Part shown: positions 1 to 12,192 of the stretch, in pieces
How the letters are laid out: the number at the start of each line of letters is the position of its first letter
How positions within the stretch are numbered: the first letter of the stretch is position 1
DNA from: Ustulina deusta
Lineage: Eukaryota > Ascomycota > Sordariomycetes > Xylariales > Xylariaceae
Direction of reading: 5' to 3'
Assembly: GCA_023159155.1 (NCBI GenBank)
Contig: JAJNNX010000034.1
Span: 62,001 to 126,000 of the forward strand
DNA: 64,000 nucleotides
The notes under the pieces: generated by a model
Database searches by the model: none
The model's input: only the letters and a program-made list of their open reading frames with translations
Told to the model about the DNA's origin: nothing
Program-made: the position numbers and the translations under genes

Positions 1-3000
1 TTGCGAATAAGAGAAAGGGGAATCTTGGACCAATCCTATGTGTTTGTTATGTACGCCCCCCCTAAGTTTCTGATCCTTTTCTCTTTTCAGACAATTGCTC
101 ACAAATAGTTACTCCAGACCAACCATGCTCTGGATCAACTGCTCGAGCATCTGCTTGACGATGGAACCAAGCAGATTATACGTATTGGCTCACGATCCAA
201 ATCTGAACGCCTAGAAGGTGTTAATCTCCGATCGGTCGCTAGGTCTGCCGATCGTACAAAGTCAGAGAAAAGCGCCCTATGGGAAACAAAAAATTCGTTG
301 ACGGAGCACGAGTCCAGCGCATCAGAATCCTTGCGAGAGCTCGAGCATTGTCTCGGCCGGTCAGCCCTGCAAGCCTATCTGGAGGTGCATAACCCCCGGC
401 ACCACCAAGCCTTATTTGGAATATTGGTGGACGAAGATGGATACCAGGAAGTACAGCACCGCCCTCATCAACGGGTTGACCAGTGGCTGCATAGCGGCCA
501 GCCCGTTGAAGTGACTCCTGCCTCGCGTCGAGTCGAGCAGTTGCTCACAGCGGAACTCTGGACCATGACACGTGGAGAACGTCATCGCCTGTACAACTAC
601 TGGCAAAGGCAAATTCGCGATCCAATCATCAGGGCTTTCCTCGTCGACCATCAGGACTATGTGGACGCTAAATCACAACGTGGCCGTGTCATTCGAGAGG
701 TTGACCTACGGTGCCTATCGGCCGCAGATGTTGTCGGAGTCACAACTACTGGCCTGGCCAGAAATCTGGACCTCCTTCGAAGATTGAGATGCAAAGTCTT
801 GATATGTAAGTGGCCCTTCACCTCCAATGCCTTATTCATCGCCCCTAGCGGACCTCATCTAGCCATCACCGTTCTGTTGTGTGTCAGCTCCGGTGAATAA
901 CCTGCGATCATTCCTGATCTTCTGACGGTGCTGCGCTTCTGTATAGCCTATACAATATCACATCGCTAACCAATTGCATTACACGAAACTTATCACGCCT
1001 TTACAGACAAATGGTATATGCTAACTTCTCTCAATAGGCGAGGAGGCTGGAGAGGTGCTGGAAGCGCATAACCTGACGGCACTGCTTCCTTCGATTGAAC
1101 ATTGCATCCTCATCGGCGATCAATTACAGCTCCGGCCACAGATACAAAATTACGACTTGAGCTCTGCAAACCCTCGTGGAGCCCAATATTCATTGGATGT
1201 ATCGCTGTTTGAGCGCTTAGTGAGTCCAGTGCGGGACGAAAGCCAAAAACTGCCGTGCGATACTCTTGAGACACAGCGCCGCATGCATCCTTTCGTTTCC
1301 GAGCTTATTCGTCAGACTTTGTATCCCTCGCTGGTGGACGGTGGTGTAGTTGCCAAATACCCAGAAGTGCTAGGTATGAAGAAGCGTCTCTTCTGGCTTC
1401 ACCACACCATACCAGAAGACCGAGCACAGCAGCAAGATCCCACCTCGACTTCTCACACGAATTCATTCGAGGTTGATATGACGGTAGCACTTGTTCAACA
1501 TCTTGTTCGGCAGGGCACTTATGCCCCAGATGACATCGCTGTCATCACCCCGTATCTCGGGCAGCTTCATCGCCTTCGACGAGCAATGCAGAGTTTGCTC
1601 CAGATATCCTTTGGTGAGAGGGATCTTGAAGAGCTGGCAGCGCTTGACGCAAGTAATGTTGGGCAGCAGGAAGAATCTTCTGCTCCTACACCCAATACAA
1701 CTACTCGAACAACCACTCGAACAACCCTCCTGCAAAGCATCCGCCTCGCTACTGTAGACAACTTCCAGGGTGAAGAAGCCAAAGTTGTCGTCATCTCCTT
1801 GGTTCGAAGCAATAATGAGCGGCGCTGCGGGTTTCTGAGTACCAGTAATCGCATTAACGTGCTCCTATCCCGAGCAAAGCACGGAATGTATCTAATCAGC
1901 AATGCGGACACGTATGAGAACATCCCTATGTGGGCACATGTCATCAGAATGCTCAGAGACAGGAGCAATATTGGGTCTACACTGCAGCTTCAGTGTCCTC
2001 GTCATCCTGATCAGCTCATTGAGGTTTCAACGCCTGACCACTTTCTACAGTTTTCCCCCGAGGGAGGCTGTAGTCGACAGTGTGACCAAAGATTGTCTTG
2101 TGGGCATGCCTGCATCAACCGATGTCACTCTCGGGTGCTTCACAATGCTGTGAGATGCTTGGAAATATGTCCTCGGCCGAAGAAAGGCTGTGACCACCCA
2201 TGTAGACTGTTGTGCGGAGATGCTTGCCAGCCTAGATGTACCGAAATACTCGAGAACCCGAACATATCACTGCCTTGTGGGCACAAAGTAACAAAGGCTC
2301 TGTGTTGGCAGGCTCAAGACCCGTCTTCTATCCGTTGCCAAGTAAAGGTTGCCAAGACCGTGCCCGGCTGTGGCCATAGCGTCATTGTTTTCTGTCATGC
2401 CGACGTGATTTCAGCCAGCTACAGGTGCACTAATATCTGCGGTGACCCCCAGATCTGTGGCCATTCTTGCCATAGCGAGTGTCACCGTTGCAAGGATAGA
2501 AAGGACGGAAAGGTAGTAGCAGAACACCATGTGATCTGTCGACAACCTTGCAATCGTGCGTACACTGCTTGCCGCCACTCCTGCCAAAAGCCTTGCCATG
2601 GTGAAAACAAGTGTCCTCCATGTCCTAGCCCTTGTGAGGTGCGCTGTAGTCATTCGATGTGCAGCAAACCGTGCAACGAGCCTTGTGTGCCTTGTGCTGA
2701 ACAAGATTGTTCATCCGCCTGTCCACACCAGAAATGCACGATGCCTTGTGCGGCACCTTGCGACTGGGTCCCCTGCTCTAGAAGATGTGAAAAGCTTCTA
2801 AGCTGTGGGCATCAATGTAAGTCAAACTCATATCTACCCTCTCCACCCCTTATCCAATTGCCTCCAGTGTCTTACTAACATCTCCCAAGGTCCTTCACTC
2901 TGCGGCGAATCATGCCCTGATACGAAGTACTGCCAAGTCTGCTGTGTTGAAGAAATCAAGTCTAAAGATGTCGATTTTATCATGGGTATGCAATACCACG

Positions 3001-4292
3001 AAGTTAACCTCGACGAAGACCCATGTATCTTTCCTCATTGTGGTCATTTTCTCACTAAGACCAATATGGATGGCCACATGGACTTGAAGGCACATTATGA
3101 GATGTCCGCGGAAGATGACTCGAGCCCAATCGCTCTGTCCAATAGCTCTATACCATTCTCAATGGACGAGGTCAAAACGTGTCCCACTTGCCGAGGCTCC
3201 CTGCGGAATATCGCCCGATATGGCAAGATCGTTCGCCGTGCCATGCTTGATGAAGCGACGAAGAAGTTCATCACTTGGTCACACAGCGAGTTCTTAAAGT
3301 TGGCAGACCAACTCGTGAACGTGCAGATGGGGCTTGCAGCAACTGAGGTGTCCGTGGCACAACAACAGCAAACTCGTTCATCCACACAAGTATTTTCTAA
3401 GGGACGTCTTCAACAGCTGCAATTGGTATCCGACTGGGTAGGCAATTCCAGATATAAAGTTGCAATCCAACTTTGGACTCAGATTAGCCCATTCGTTAGG
3501 AAGGTTCGCAAAGAGGAACAGCCTCTACAGCGTGTTGCAGACTTCGTTCAGCATGCAATGAGACAGCGGCGAACCACCGGCGCCTTTGCCTTTGACGAGT
3601 CAGCACTCCAGGTGAAAGGTGTGTTGCAGGCTTCAGCATTGTTGCTCAAGTGTGAAATCGTCATCTTCACGGACTTCATGACGACTCGCCAACCACTTAT
3701 TGCCCTCCGATCAGAGATCAACTTGGACCTAACCAAACAATTGAAGGAGTGCGAAACTCTGATCAACACGGCGAAGTCAGCTCGTTACCCTCGTGAGCAG
3801 ACCGAAGGTCACATCTACTTCGCCAAATTCTGTGCATTTGCACGCACCCTTACGCCCGAGCCGTCCGGGGACTCGAACCCGCCTGAGACATCCTCGGACA
3901 TCCGCGAAAGATTGAAAGTCCAAGGGACAACTCACATAGCTTCTGCACGCGAGCTCCTCACCCGGTACCCTTCTACTCTTGTGCTCGAGCCTGACGTTGA
4001 AGAGGCCGAAAAGATGCTGCGTGACGCGGTCTTTTATACCAAAGTCTCGGCGGAGGAGATGAGAGCCGTCTATAAAGCCATGGCTAGCGAGTTTTTAGGC
4101 ACCGGCCATTGGTATCAGTGTGTTAACGGTCATCCGTTCACTATCGGCGAGTGCGGGATGCCCATGGAACAGGCGAGATGTCCTGAATGTGGATCCCCTG
4201 TCGGAGGAGCACAACATCGGGCTGTTGACGGCGTAAGACAGGCGGAAGAGATTGAGGCTCTGGCTCGTGACGTAAATCAGATGGTAATTTGA
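1..4292 (+). CDS. NFX1/ZNFX1-type superfamily 1 RNA helicase with RZ zinc finger, 3' part (5' end outside window)
   Basis: Four exons are visible: <1-50, 118-805, 1038-2816 and 2890-4292, with introns of 67, 232 and 73 bp, all GT-AG and in frame. The first join gives PILCVCY+TNHALDQ, the typical helicase strand before the NHALDQ motif. Further UPF1-like motifs follow: CEEAGEV (the DEAG-like box, split across the 806-1037 intron), GDQLQLRP, VDNFQGEEAK and RINVLLSRAKHG. A long Cys/His-rich stretch with repeated CGHxC units matches NF-X1-type fingers. The C-terminus carries an RZ-type finger with HWYQCVNGH and CPECGSPVGG, as in ZNFX1 and RNF213. Fission yeast Hrr1 and metazoan ZNFX1, which act in small-RNA silencing or RNA surveillance, are the known relatives; the role here is inferred from the family. 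The start codon and the Walker A region lie upstream of the window. Confidence 0.93.
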
Positions 4293-5275
4293 GACGGCTT
4301 GCCGTCAATTGGCTAGGGTTCGGCCTGTCTTTTACCCTGCTTCTATTTGTCAGGCCTCGAGCTGATTTTCCCACTAGGGTTTTCCAAGTCTTCATACGAA
4401 TTCAGGTTTTCCCATTCTCTTCGTAATACCTGAATAATGACACTAGTGTTGTAAGAGTAGGACCAAAACAAGCCATGATCATCCTGTCAGGACCGTTGTT
4501 CCGATTCACTCAGAGTAGAACCACCTAAGCCTCTTTGCTCATTAATCCCCCTAACACGGCGTTTTAACAGTGATTTTACAACTATCTGCTAACGCTCCAA
4601 CGTCTATTACGGTTTCGGAGAGTAGCGCCAAGGCGCGAGCTTGAGCTGCTCTATTTGTGTCAGACTAGGTGTGTCTGCGAATGTAGGTCGCTAGGTAAAA
4701 GCGTAGAACTATAATGGTGATCGACACCAACAATATACAAAACACCTTCTACGTTCTGGAAGTTGCTATATGAAAATTTCTCTCATCCCCAGTTCCCTCA
4801 AATTGGTGTGGAATACGGCGGCCGGCTGGAACTTTCTACCACGGGAACAAGTAAGGGTCTATCCCCCCCCCCCCCTCACTGAGAAGCGATAATGAAGTTT
4901 CCAAAGCCTAGGGATGTACCACCGAGACGAATTTATCTCATGCTGGCTGTAGACCTATGTCTTGAAGCTGGTACATAATAGTCCAGAGGTTTCGAGCTGT
5001 CAGAATTAAATCTTATCTTCTAGCGTCTTCTCGTATAACTATAGAAGGAATTTCAGCATGGACCAGACACGCCTAGAATAAAAGGGCTGCTGTTTTCCTG
5101 AGCCCAGATATTTTGCGCATATATCCCTAGCGATTCGCGAGGCCGAAAGGGGCTTTCCATCACCACACGGCCAACAACAGGAACAGTTACAACACACACC
5201 TCAGCATCACCGAAGTACACGTTCAAGCACTGCCCACGCAAACCAATCTCAGCAGTCCATACCACCTCCTCGAAA
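4293..5275. other. intergenic region
   Basis: No convincing gene is seen. A C13 homopolymer lies at 4863-4875. The last 200 bases are CA-rich and pyrimidine-poor, as in a leader of the gene starting at 5276. Confidence 0.6.
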
Positions 5276-6028
5276 ATGTGTCAAGATATCCAGAAAGTCA
5301 CCTTCTTCTGCGGCCACCAGATGAATTTCTGGTGGGGCAAATCCCGCTTCTGCCTCTTCACCGGGGCCGGCGCCGCCCGTTTCCACACAACCTACGTCTC
5401 GTTCGAGCGGAACGAGGAGAAATGCCCACGCTGCAAAATCGGCAAGCAAATCAGGCAGCAAGGCAAAGCGGTGAAACGCGCCGAGTTCCGGCAGGCGGTG
5501 GAGGAGGAATACGCCAAGACGCCGGATGCGTACCAGGAAGAGACGGCGAGGAAATGGGAGTCCCGGGCCGCCACGGCCTGCAGCGACTTAACCGCCGCCC
5601 GAATCGCCGAGCTGCAGCTCCAGATCAAGGAGAGCGTCGTCTTCTTCCTCGAGATGCGCAGGGTGCGGACCGGCGGGAAGATCGCCTTGCTGCGCGCCAT
5701 TGTCGGGCTGCCCGAGGTGTTCGACCGCCAGGCGCTAGTCACGTTCTTCGCCTCGCGCTACTTCGCGGTCGGTGACGAGGACAGGAAGCTGCAGGACTGG
5801 GAGAGGACCAAGCTTTTCGGTATTGCGCGTCACGCCGGAGTGGCGCGCACTTTCAAGGCCGGCTTGAATTTGAAAGAGCCTGTCCCGTTGCCAAGCCGCA
5901 CTGCCCCCCTGGAGTCCCGCAACAAGAGTACAGGGAGCGGTGGCCCCGTGTCTGAGTCGCGGGCGGCTGGAAATCGGGATAAAGAGGGTCCTGAGGCGTG
6001 GGTTGGAGCCATTTTCCCTAATTGGTAG
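5276..6028 (+). CDS. uncharacterised fungal Cys-motif protein (250 aa)
   Basis: This is a single-exon gene of 250 codons with ATG in a good context (CGAAAATGT) and strongly GC-rich third positions, unlike the AT-richer flanks, so it looks truly coding. The N-terminus has CGH (C12-H14), a conserved-looking WWGKSRFC (C26) and CPRC (C50, C53), which could hold a single zinc ion. The middle is a charged helical segment and the C-terminus (about 195-250) is a low-complexity Pro/Ser/Gly tail. There is no signal peptide or membrane segment. I do not recognise a named domain. It follows the zinc-finger helicase on the same strand, about 980 bp away, so common transcription is unlikely. Confidence 0.75.
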   Translation: MCQDIQKVTFFCGHQMNFWWGKSRFCLFTGAGAARFHTTYVSFERNEEKCPRCKIGKQIRQQGKAVKRAEFRQAVEEEYAKTPDAYQEETARKWESRAATACSDLTAARIAELQLQIKESVVFFLEMRRVRTGGKIALLRAIVGLPEVFDRQALVTFFASRYFAVGDEDRKLQDWERTKLFGIARHAGVARTFKAGLNLKEPVPLPSRTAPLESRNKSTGSGGPVSESRAAGNRDKEGPEAWVGAIFPNW

Positions 6029-6835
6029 CTGTCCCCGAACTACTACGGCACAACATAGAAGTTGTGTCTCAAGGGGTGTAACTTACATGTCGGTATGAAA
6101 ACGAGGCCAATTTTAGTAGGATATTGACGGGGCTGGAGTACTTCTGCCGTAGGACATTCAGCCTTTAGTGTTGTTGTCTCCTTGGTTCAGTTGCGTGTTT
6201 TATCCGTTTTAGTTATCACAACCTTTTTAGCAAATACACATTTATCGGTGCCGCTTTTGTTGTTTATTGGCGGGCCGTTCTGTCTTTAGGCCGTGAACTA
6301 TAATCCTTTATAACTCACTAGGGACAACTATAATGGTTCGTAAACAAGGTTGCCTTGTTTTAATTCGAGGGGCTAATTGGGGCTTGCTGAGAAGAAGAAA
6401 TACGACCGTGGCGGTGCAAGCCCATCACCGCCATCAAGTAGCCCGTGCGATGCGGGATTGATATATCGTAAAGGGAACATAAGTGCACCTCCCCAATGTA
6501 GGACTTTTGAATTAAATTAGTTTATTCCTCTTAAATAATTGTACCCTACCACTGCGCTTCACATTACATCCGCCACAGCAAGTCACAAGGAGAGAACTTG
6601 ATATTCCAGAAGACTCATCAAATCGATACCAGTGTACTGGCTAGGGCGCCCCCCACTAGAGTAATTAGCACCCTGTATTTTGCTGTCGCCCGACATAGTA
6701 GCGGTTCTTGAAATAGCTAGAGCTGACTGGTGGGCTAGGTATGCCCCCAATAATCAACATACTAGGTACTTAGGTAATGCTCAGCACTCTGTCTGACGCT
6801 TCACCAATCAACCAATATCTGTAAGTACTAAAAAA

Positions 6836-7139
6836 AGTACTAAAGTGGGCAACTGTAAATAGTTGTTCACGATTGGTTTCGATATAACAGCGCCCTTATG
6901 CTAGGAGATAAGCCGAATCTACACTTCCTAGTATAGTAATCACTTTAATCTCTTGAGGAATCTGTGGACCAAAAGTATGAAAATAAGGAAATGAATTTTT
7001 AATTGCTGTGTACCCCCCTGGTGTCTTCCCCTAACTGTCATAAAGAACAACGCTCATGATGTTTTATATCCCATATTACTAGCAAAGCCACCAAGTGGCT
7101 CAAGCATGTACTCATCCCCACTCACACCACTTTAGTACT
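6836..7139. mobile_element. MITE copy 1, 12-bp perfect terminal inverted repeats
   Basis: The ends read AGTACTAAAGTG and CACTTTAGTACT, an exact inverted repeat over 304 bp. The TA inside each AGTACT end could be a TA target duplication, which would suit a Tc1/mariner (pogo/Fot-like) MITE. The element has no coding capacity. An extra AGTACTAAA lies just outside the left end (6824-6832). Its body is clearly homologous to 7694-8003, for example GGCAACTGTAAATAG near the left end and GAAGCC/AAAGCCACCAA near the right end. Confidence 0.75.
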
Positions 7140-7693
7140 ACCAGTTAGCTACAAGTAAGTTGACCTATTTGGCCGGCTACCTACTTTGACTATGCATAAT
7201 ACCCCTATTCCACTTCAACATGCACTTGAGTAGTAGGTAGTAGGAAAAACGATATCTAGTTGGATGTTTTAGGCCTGTACTACATAGATGAGCCTGATTA
7301 TTCCTCACTAAAGTGTTTTGCTCACATGGAACCAGTGACATTCACCACAACTATGACAAAGTTGTCTATAAACTATAAATCCATTCATTGTCTTCATACA
7401 ATAATGAGACATCACAGTAACTAGTCAGTAATCAGGTTAAACCCAGCATGCTTTTATTGAAGATGTCTTACTGCCTAACACTACTATCCGACGCGCGTTC
7501 CCAAGGGCGACAGTACTTTCTTGCTCCTATAGCCTACAACCTCATGCGTGAAATTTCCAATGTAGCTTACACTACTTCAACTTCTCTATTCACTAGAATC
7601 ATCCTTGGCGGTACCGGCTAAAGTGCATAATCCTGAACAATATTACCTTCGCCATAAGCCCAGCTTTGCGAATTTGCATGAAGCCGGTCCTCT

Positions 7694-8003
7694 AGTACTG
7701 AAATAGGCAACTGTAAATAGCTGTTCACAGCTTATGGATATGTCGGAGCGCCCCTACACTAGGAGATAGGCCGAACCTACACTTCCTAGCGTAGTAATCA
7801 CTGACTTCGCTTGGGGGATCAATTGATCAAAAGTGGGAAACAAGAAATATGAATTCATTCACGATGTCAGCTATGCTGTGGATGCCTCCTCTGATTTCCA
7901 TGAAAATCAGCGCTCATGGTGTTTTTATCCCATACGAGTGAAGCCACCAACTGGCTCATGCATGTACTGAGCCCCTGTGATCCACTCACACCACTTCAGT
8001 ACC
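7694..8003. mobile_element. MITE copy 2, degenerate terminal inverted repeats
   Basis: This copy lies in the same orientation as copy 1, 858 bp further on, with ends AGTACTGAAATAG and CACTTCAGTACC. Shared blocks include GGCAACTGTAAATAG, CTAGGAGATA, CTACACTTCCTAG, TAGTAATCACT and CCACTCACACCACTT. Many differences from copy 1 are transitions, with some short indels. Its TIRs have decayed more than those of copy 1. Confidence 0.7.
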
Positions 8004-8888
8004 GAGCCGACTATTTCCTCATGATGTGAAAGTAATTAGCCTAGATTGTTTGAGGCTTCTGTTGCAATGAAACACCATGTGGTCCTACCTAGAAAGATCC
8101 ATAGTATTGGGGTTCACCGCCGAGAAAATTTCCAGACCCTTCCGTAACAAGATTCATTGACCCCTACCTTTGGTTCACCGCCTCTGGCCACCGACTCAGC
8201 AAAGTTCTACCTCTCCCAGTAATGTAACGGTAGAGTGCTACAGATCTATTGCTTCCGTGGCATTTAGCATCTCGGGACCAGAAATCAAAACTTCATTTAA
8301 TCCAGCGACCAGCCCCCAATTACGGGGTTGGTGCTGACCTGACTCAGACCTTGAGTAATCATGACTTTGACTTTGAAATGCCCCACGGTAATCGTGGTGC
8401 AGGGACTATATTTCCAGCAATTTTGGGAAATTTAGTGCTGTCCATGCCGCAAAACCTTTAGGGCTGTGGCGCAAGAAGTTTTATTTTTTGCTTCTTCCGT
8501 AGTGGTGAGGGTTGGCCGGGTGCATAACATGACCCTTTCGGGTGCCCAGCTCGAAAGGTTGCATAGTTCTAAAAGCATCAGCATGACGCTACTTCACAAG
8601 TGGCCCTTCTTAAAGATATTTTGCTCCAGTCAGCTCTTGAGCTGACTGACCCTTGCTCAGTTTACTAGCCCGCAGATATGATGTTCCTACGATACTATTC
8701 CTATTCAAAAGTTATTAAGCGATAAATATTTCGTAATGACTGTTTATTGAATACGGTAATTGAAGGATGTCGGGTTGGGTAAAAATATAATAATGATACT
8801 AGATGTTTAGTAAGAATAATAAAGATGACAAGTTCGGGCCAAGCTGGAAGATATGGGGTTGCATAGCAACTTGACCAAACCAGCGAGT

Positions 8889-10728
8889 TTAGGGTTCTTT
8901 TTGCAATTGCACATGAAAAGCGGGTAGAGTCAAGCTATTCGCCTTGCTCTTGCTGGCACTAAAGATGAACTCGTCGATAGACTTGAAGCCGTACACAAGC
9001 CTATCCAGATTAGCCCAGGTGTGACAGGTCCCCTTGGGCCAGAATCTCGCTGCGTCTCCTTCCGCGAGCTGCTCGATCGTGCCAACGTCAAAGGATGCGC
9101 GCCACGCAGTCTCGTGTCCCGATGCAAGATTCGTCGGGTACAATCGCACGCGCACCGGGAGACCGGTCGGGCCACTTGAGAGCGTGGTGAAGGCCCCGTA
9201 GTTGTCGATGATGTCGACACCGCGGACCGTCCAGTTTGATACCGAAAAGCCGGGTCCGTCGTCGAGAGAGAGCGTGATGCTTGAGTTGGTAGCGGAGTCG
9301 GAGTATGTGCCACCGAAGTTTGATTCTGCTTGAGCCTTGCTCGCGTCTTCGATGGCGGGTAGTAATGCCGTGACCACATCAGTCAAGATGAAATCTATCA
9401 TGTCGCCAGAGGACTCGCCTCCGCCAGACAGTATCGTGATAACGAGATCGTAATCGGGGATCAGGCAGATGATGTTGTTGTATGGGCCGAGATTTCCGGA
9501 TTTCGTGTAGTATTCGATCAGTCGCTCGTCTTTTGTCACTGTGTCTGAGCGGAGGATTTCCCATGGCCCACCTAGCATCAAGCCTGGCGATGAGGTGGAG
9601 GTCACTGGCTTCATCCATCTGCGCGTCGTGACGGGATCGAGGATACGGTTCTCGAGGATACTCGCACCGAACGCCAGCATGTCTTTCGTGTTTGAGTAGA
9701 AGCCGCCGGCACTGGTATGATTAGCTTTGGTCGTGTGCTAGGTCAGTCAAAAAAACTTACGCATCTTCGTACCCAAGACTGCTTCCAAACCAAATATCAT
9801 CCTTTGGAATGAAGCCCCAGGATCTGTCTTTGGGAGCGTGGGATATCGTCGTATTTGACATGCCTAACGGTCCAAAGATTGCTTGCTGAACATACGCGTC
9901 GTAGCTCATGTTGGTGGCAGACTCGACTGCAAAGCTAAGGATTGAGCTGGCCACGTTGGAGTACACGGGATTTGTCCAAGGTGCGTAGACGGGATTGCGC
10001 TTTCCAAAGTCTCTGAAGAACTCGGTGCGGTTACAGACCGGAAGACCGAACAAACCCGCACATCCAGTCTTAGAGGAGTTCGTCAGTGGTGGAAGCCCGA
10101 CTTGGGTGAAATCTGCGGGAAAGCTAGCCAGGTCGTAGATGACTGTCTAGTGTTAGCCTAGATATTGTGATGGGGGAACAGGGTGCATACGATCTGCCCC
10201 GATGCCGCTCATGTGTGCCGCGAGTGAGCCGACTGTGACTTGATCCCAGTTCACAGCCGTTATGTCATCGGCAACCGGCACTGCTCGACGCTTCAACTGG
10301 AGGAGCTCGGGGACGTATTTCGTAATAGGATCTTCCATCTTCATCTTTCCTTGCGTCAATATGGAAAGGGGTGCAAAGACTTTCGAGATGCTTCCTATCC
10401 GGTAGATTGTCTCCGAATTGACGGCGGCCGTGCCAGTGCCATCGAGGACTGGTGGCGTGTGATGAAGCTCGAGCATCGGACTCGTTTCATGTATTGATTT
10501 CACTGCAATTGACACTCCAGTCGTGTTGAATGCCGCCGTGAGATTTTGGAACCTGTCCGTGGCGAATCGGATAGCGTCTTGAACGGGTTCGTGACTCGAA
10601 GGGTTTATAGGGATGGGCATGACTGGTCCCAGAGGCGGGCAGAGTCCATCACGAGCAGCAAGAGCAGCATTAGCGAGCAGGAGAAAAGCCCCTAGGGAAG
10701 CTGGGTGATGATGAGATTGAAAAAACAT
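8889..10728 (-). CDS. secreted beta-lactamase-fold (serine hydrolase) protein, ARB_00930-like
   Basis: Three exons on the minus strand: 10728-10191, 10142-9761 and 9711-8889 (introns 48 and 49 bp), giving 580 aa. A signal peptide (FLLLANAALA near residues 15-24) directs secretion. The class C beta-lactamase/penicillin-binding fold shows SISK (S113 and K116, the SxxK nucleophile/base pair) and YSN (240-242). N-glycosylation sites are frequent. The C-terminal 150 residues, with CHTWANLDRLVYGFKS near the end, resemble the extra domain of the dermatophyte ARB_00930 family. Fungal members act as esterases, peptidases or lactonases; the substrate here is unknown. All motifs are intact, so the gene is probably functional. 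Confidence 0.88.
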
Positions 10729-12192
10729 AGTGGTAAGGACTGTGGTAGAATGAGGTACCGTACTGTCGATGAATGAGTTGGGGTACTCTTGGGATCGGTT
10801 CTGATGATGTATATATATATATATATATATCTACCTATCTATATATCTATACCTATACCTTTAACCTCTCTCAGACGCAGCGTCTACTACCTACCTCTCC
10901 CCCTGTCGTTTCAGTCGCATAGCATCACGCAATTTCATCATCGTTGAGGCTGTACTCCGCGCGTTGGACCGGCTCGGACTTTTCGAAAGCTCCCTGCTAC
11001 AATGGCCTGCGCCGTACTCTTAAGGTGGCTGATGCATCATACCCCAGGTAGATAGTGGCTGGAAATCGTCTTCTTTGGATGCCAAGCTGACTCCTGATTG
11101 GTGAGGCCGGACTTTAGCCCCGAACGACTCTCTCGTCATCCACAACTCCGCCTCGCATTCGGACCCGGCTGCGAGATATTAATAACCAGTAGTAAGGAAA
11201 ATAGCAATGATTTCATATGGTTGCCTATTCCATGCCAAATAGGATGCCAGGTCGATAGATTAGGCAACCTTGATTCTGTAACGCAAGGAAGGTCTCCATC
11301 TGTTCGTGTCCATCGTTAAACCACTTTCTTTCCAACACCCTCACCTAATAGCCGGACAATGTCTTCTAGTCCCGTCATGCTTCTAGTTGGAACCGACAAG
11401 ACGCTCAAATTCCATCATACCACGCCAGGCAAGTGTCAAGTACTTGACATTGTGCCCTAGTGGTATGTTCCTGTCTTCTGTCCAGCATCCCACATGGCCA
11501 ACATCTGCCCCCAATACTACCCGCCACATAGATCGTGGTGATCGGTGTCGCCAGCCGCAAGGTAAAGGGCCAGGGCTTTTCATTGTTTTGGCATGAAACG
11601 GGAATAATAGGGGTTTGTACGAAATCGCGTTAAATGTTGTCTTACTGGCATGTTTACGACAATCAGTGCTAGGTAAGTAAGTAGGTATTCGGTTAAAAAC
11701 CCCCCGATTTCACCTGTCATTGGTCAAGCTTGAAGATAAGTTATTGTGTTGTGCTGAAGACATGACGTACGTGGCATATCCGGGGTAATCTCAGGCTAAC
11801 GACACTACTTCTAGGTAGTCCCCTGATAGCAAAAATGGCTACCCGCACTGTATGCTACAGTGCCATCGCACGTGCACCTCCCTACCAAGGTACTAACATG
11901 ACCTCGCACAACACAGTGTACTGTAGGTACGTGCCTGTTTAGCATCTTACCATTCATTCATTCATTACCTGGCCGTCTCTTGTTCCCATACGCTCGTTTC
12001 CCTTCGACGCTGCTGGACGCAACCCACTGTCGAAAAGCAGTCCCTCCGCATTTATCACCCCCATGCTATACCACGAATAGCCACTCCGAATCTGAACCCG
12101 CACCTCCACCAGATCGGGTCTAGACCTTCGTGGACTTGAGAGCCAAGCATGCGCTCGTCCCTGCCGCCTTCTCCCCGACGACGGACGAAACA
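10729..12192. other. divergent intergenic region
   Basis: It lies between the start of the beta-lactamase-like gene and the start of the TAPT1-like gene, so it holds both promoters. It contains an (AT)10 microsatellite at 10811-10830 followed by CTAC/CTAT repeats, and a 7-bp inverted repeat CACTGTA-TGC-TACAGTG at 11846-11862. No supported gene is present. Confidence 0.6.
10811..10830. repeat. (AT)10 microsatellite
   Basis: Ten AT units about 80 bp upstream of the beta-lactamase-like start codon, followed by degenerate CTAC/CTAT repeats. Confidence 0.9.

Larger units (their letters stand above)
6029..8888. other. gene-poor region holding two MITE copies
   Basis: 2.9 kb without a supported gene. 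Short open frames here are AT-rich and lack codon bias. The only structure I can support is the pair of related terminal-inverted-repeat elements at 6836-7139 and 7694-8003. A decayed gene could be hidden here, but I see no recognisable protein fragment. Confidence 0.6.

Noticed and set aside
51..120. Apparent one-base frameshift before the NHALDQ helicase motif
   Set aside because: A 67-bp intron (GTACGC at 51 to CCAG at 117) joins VCY to TNHALDQ exactly in frame.
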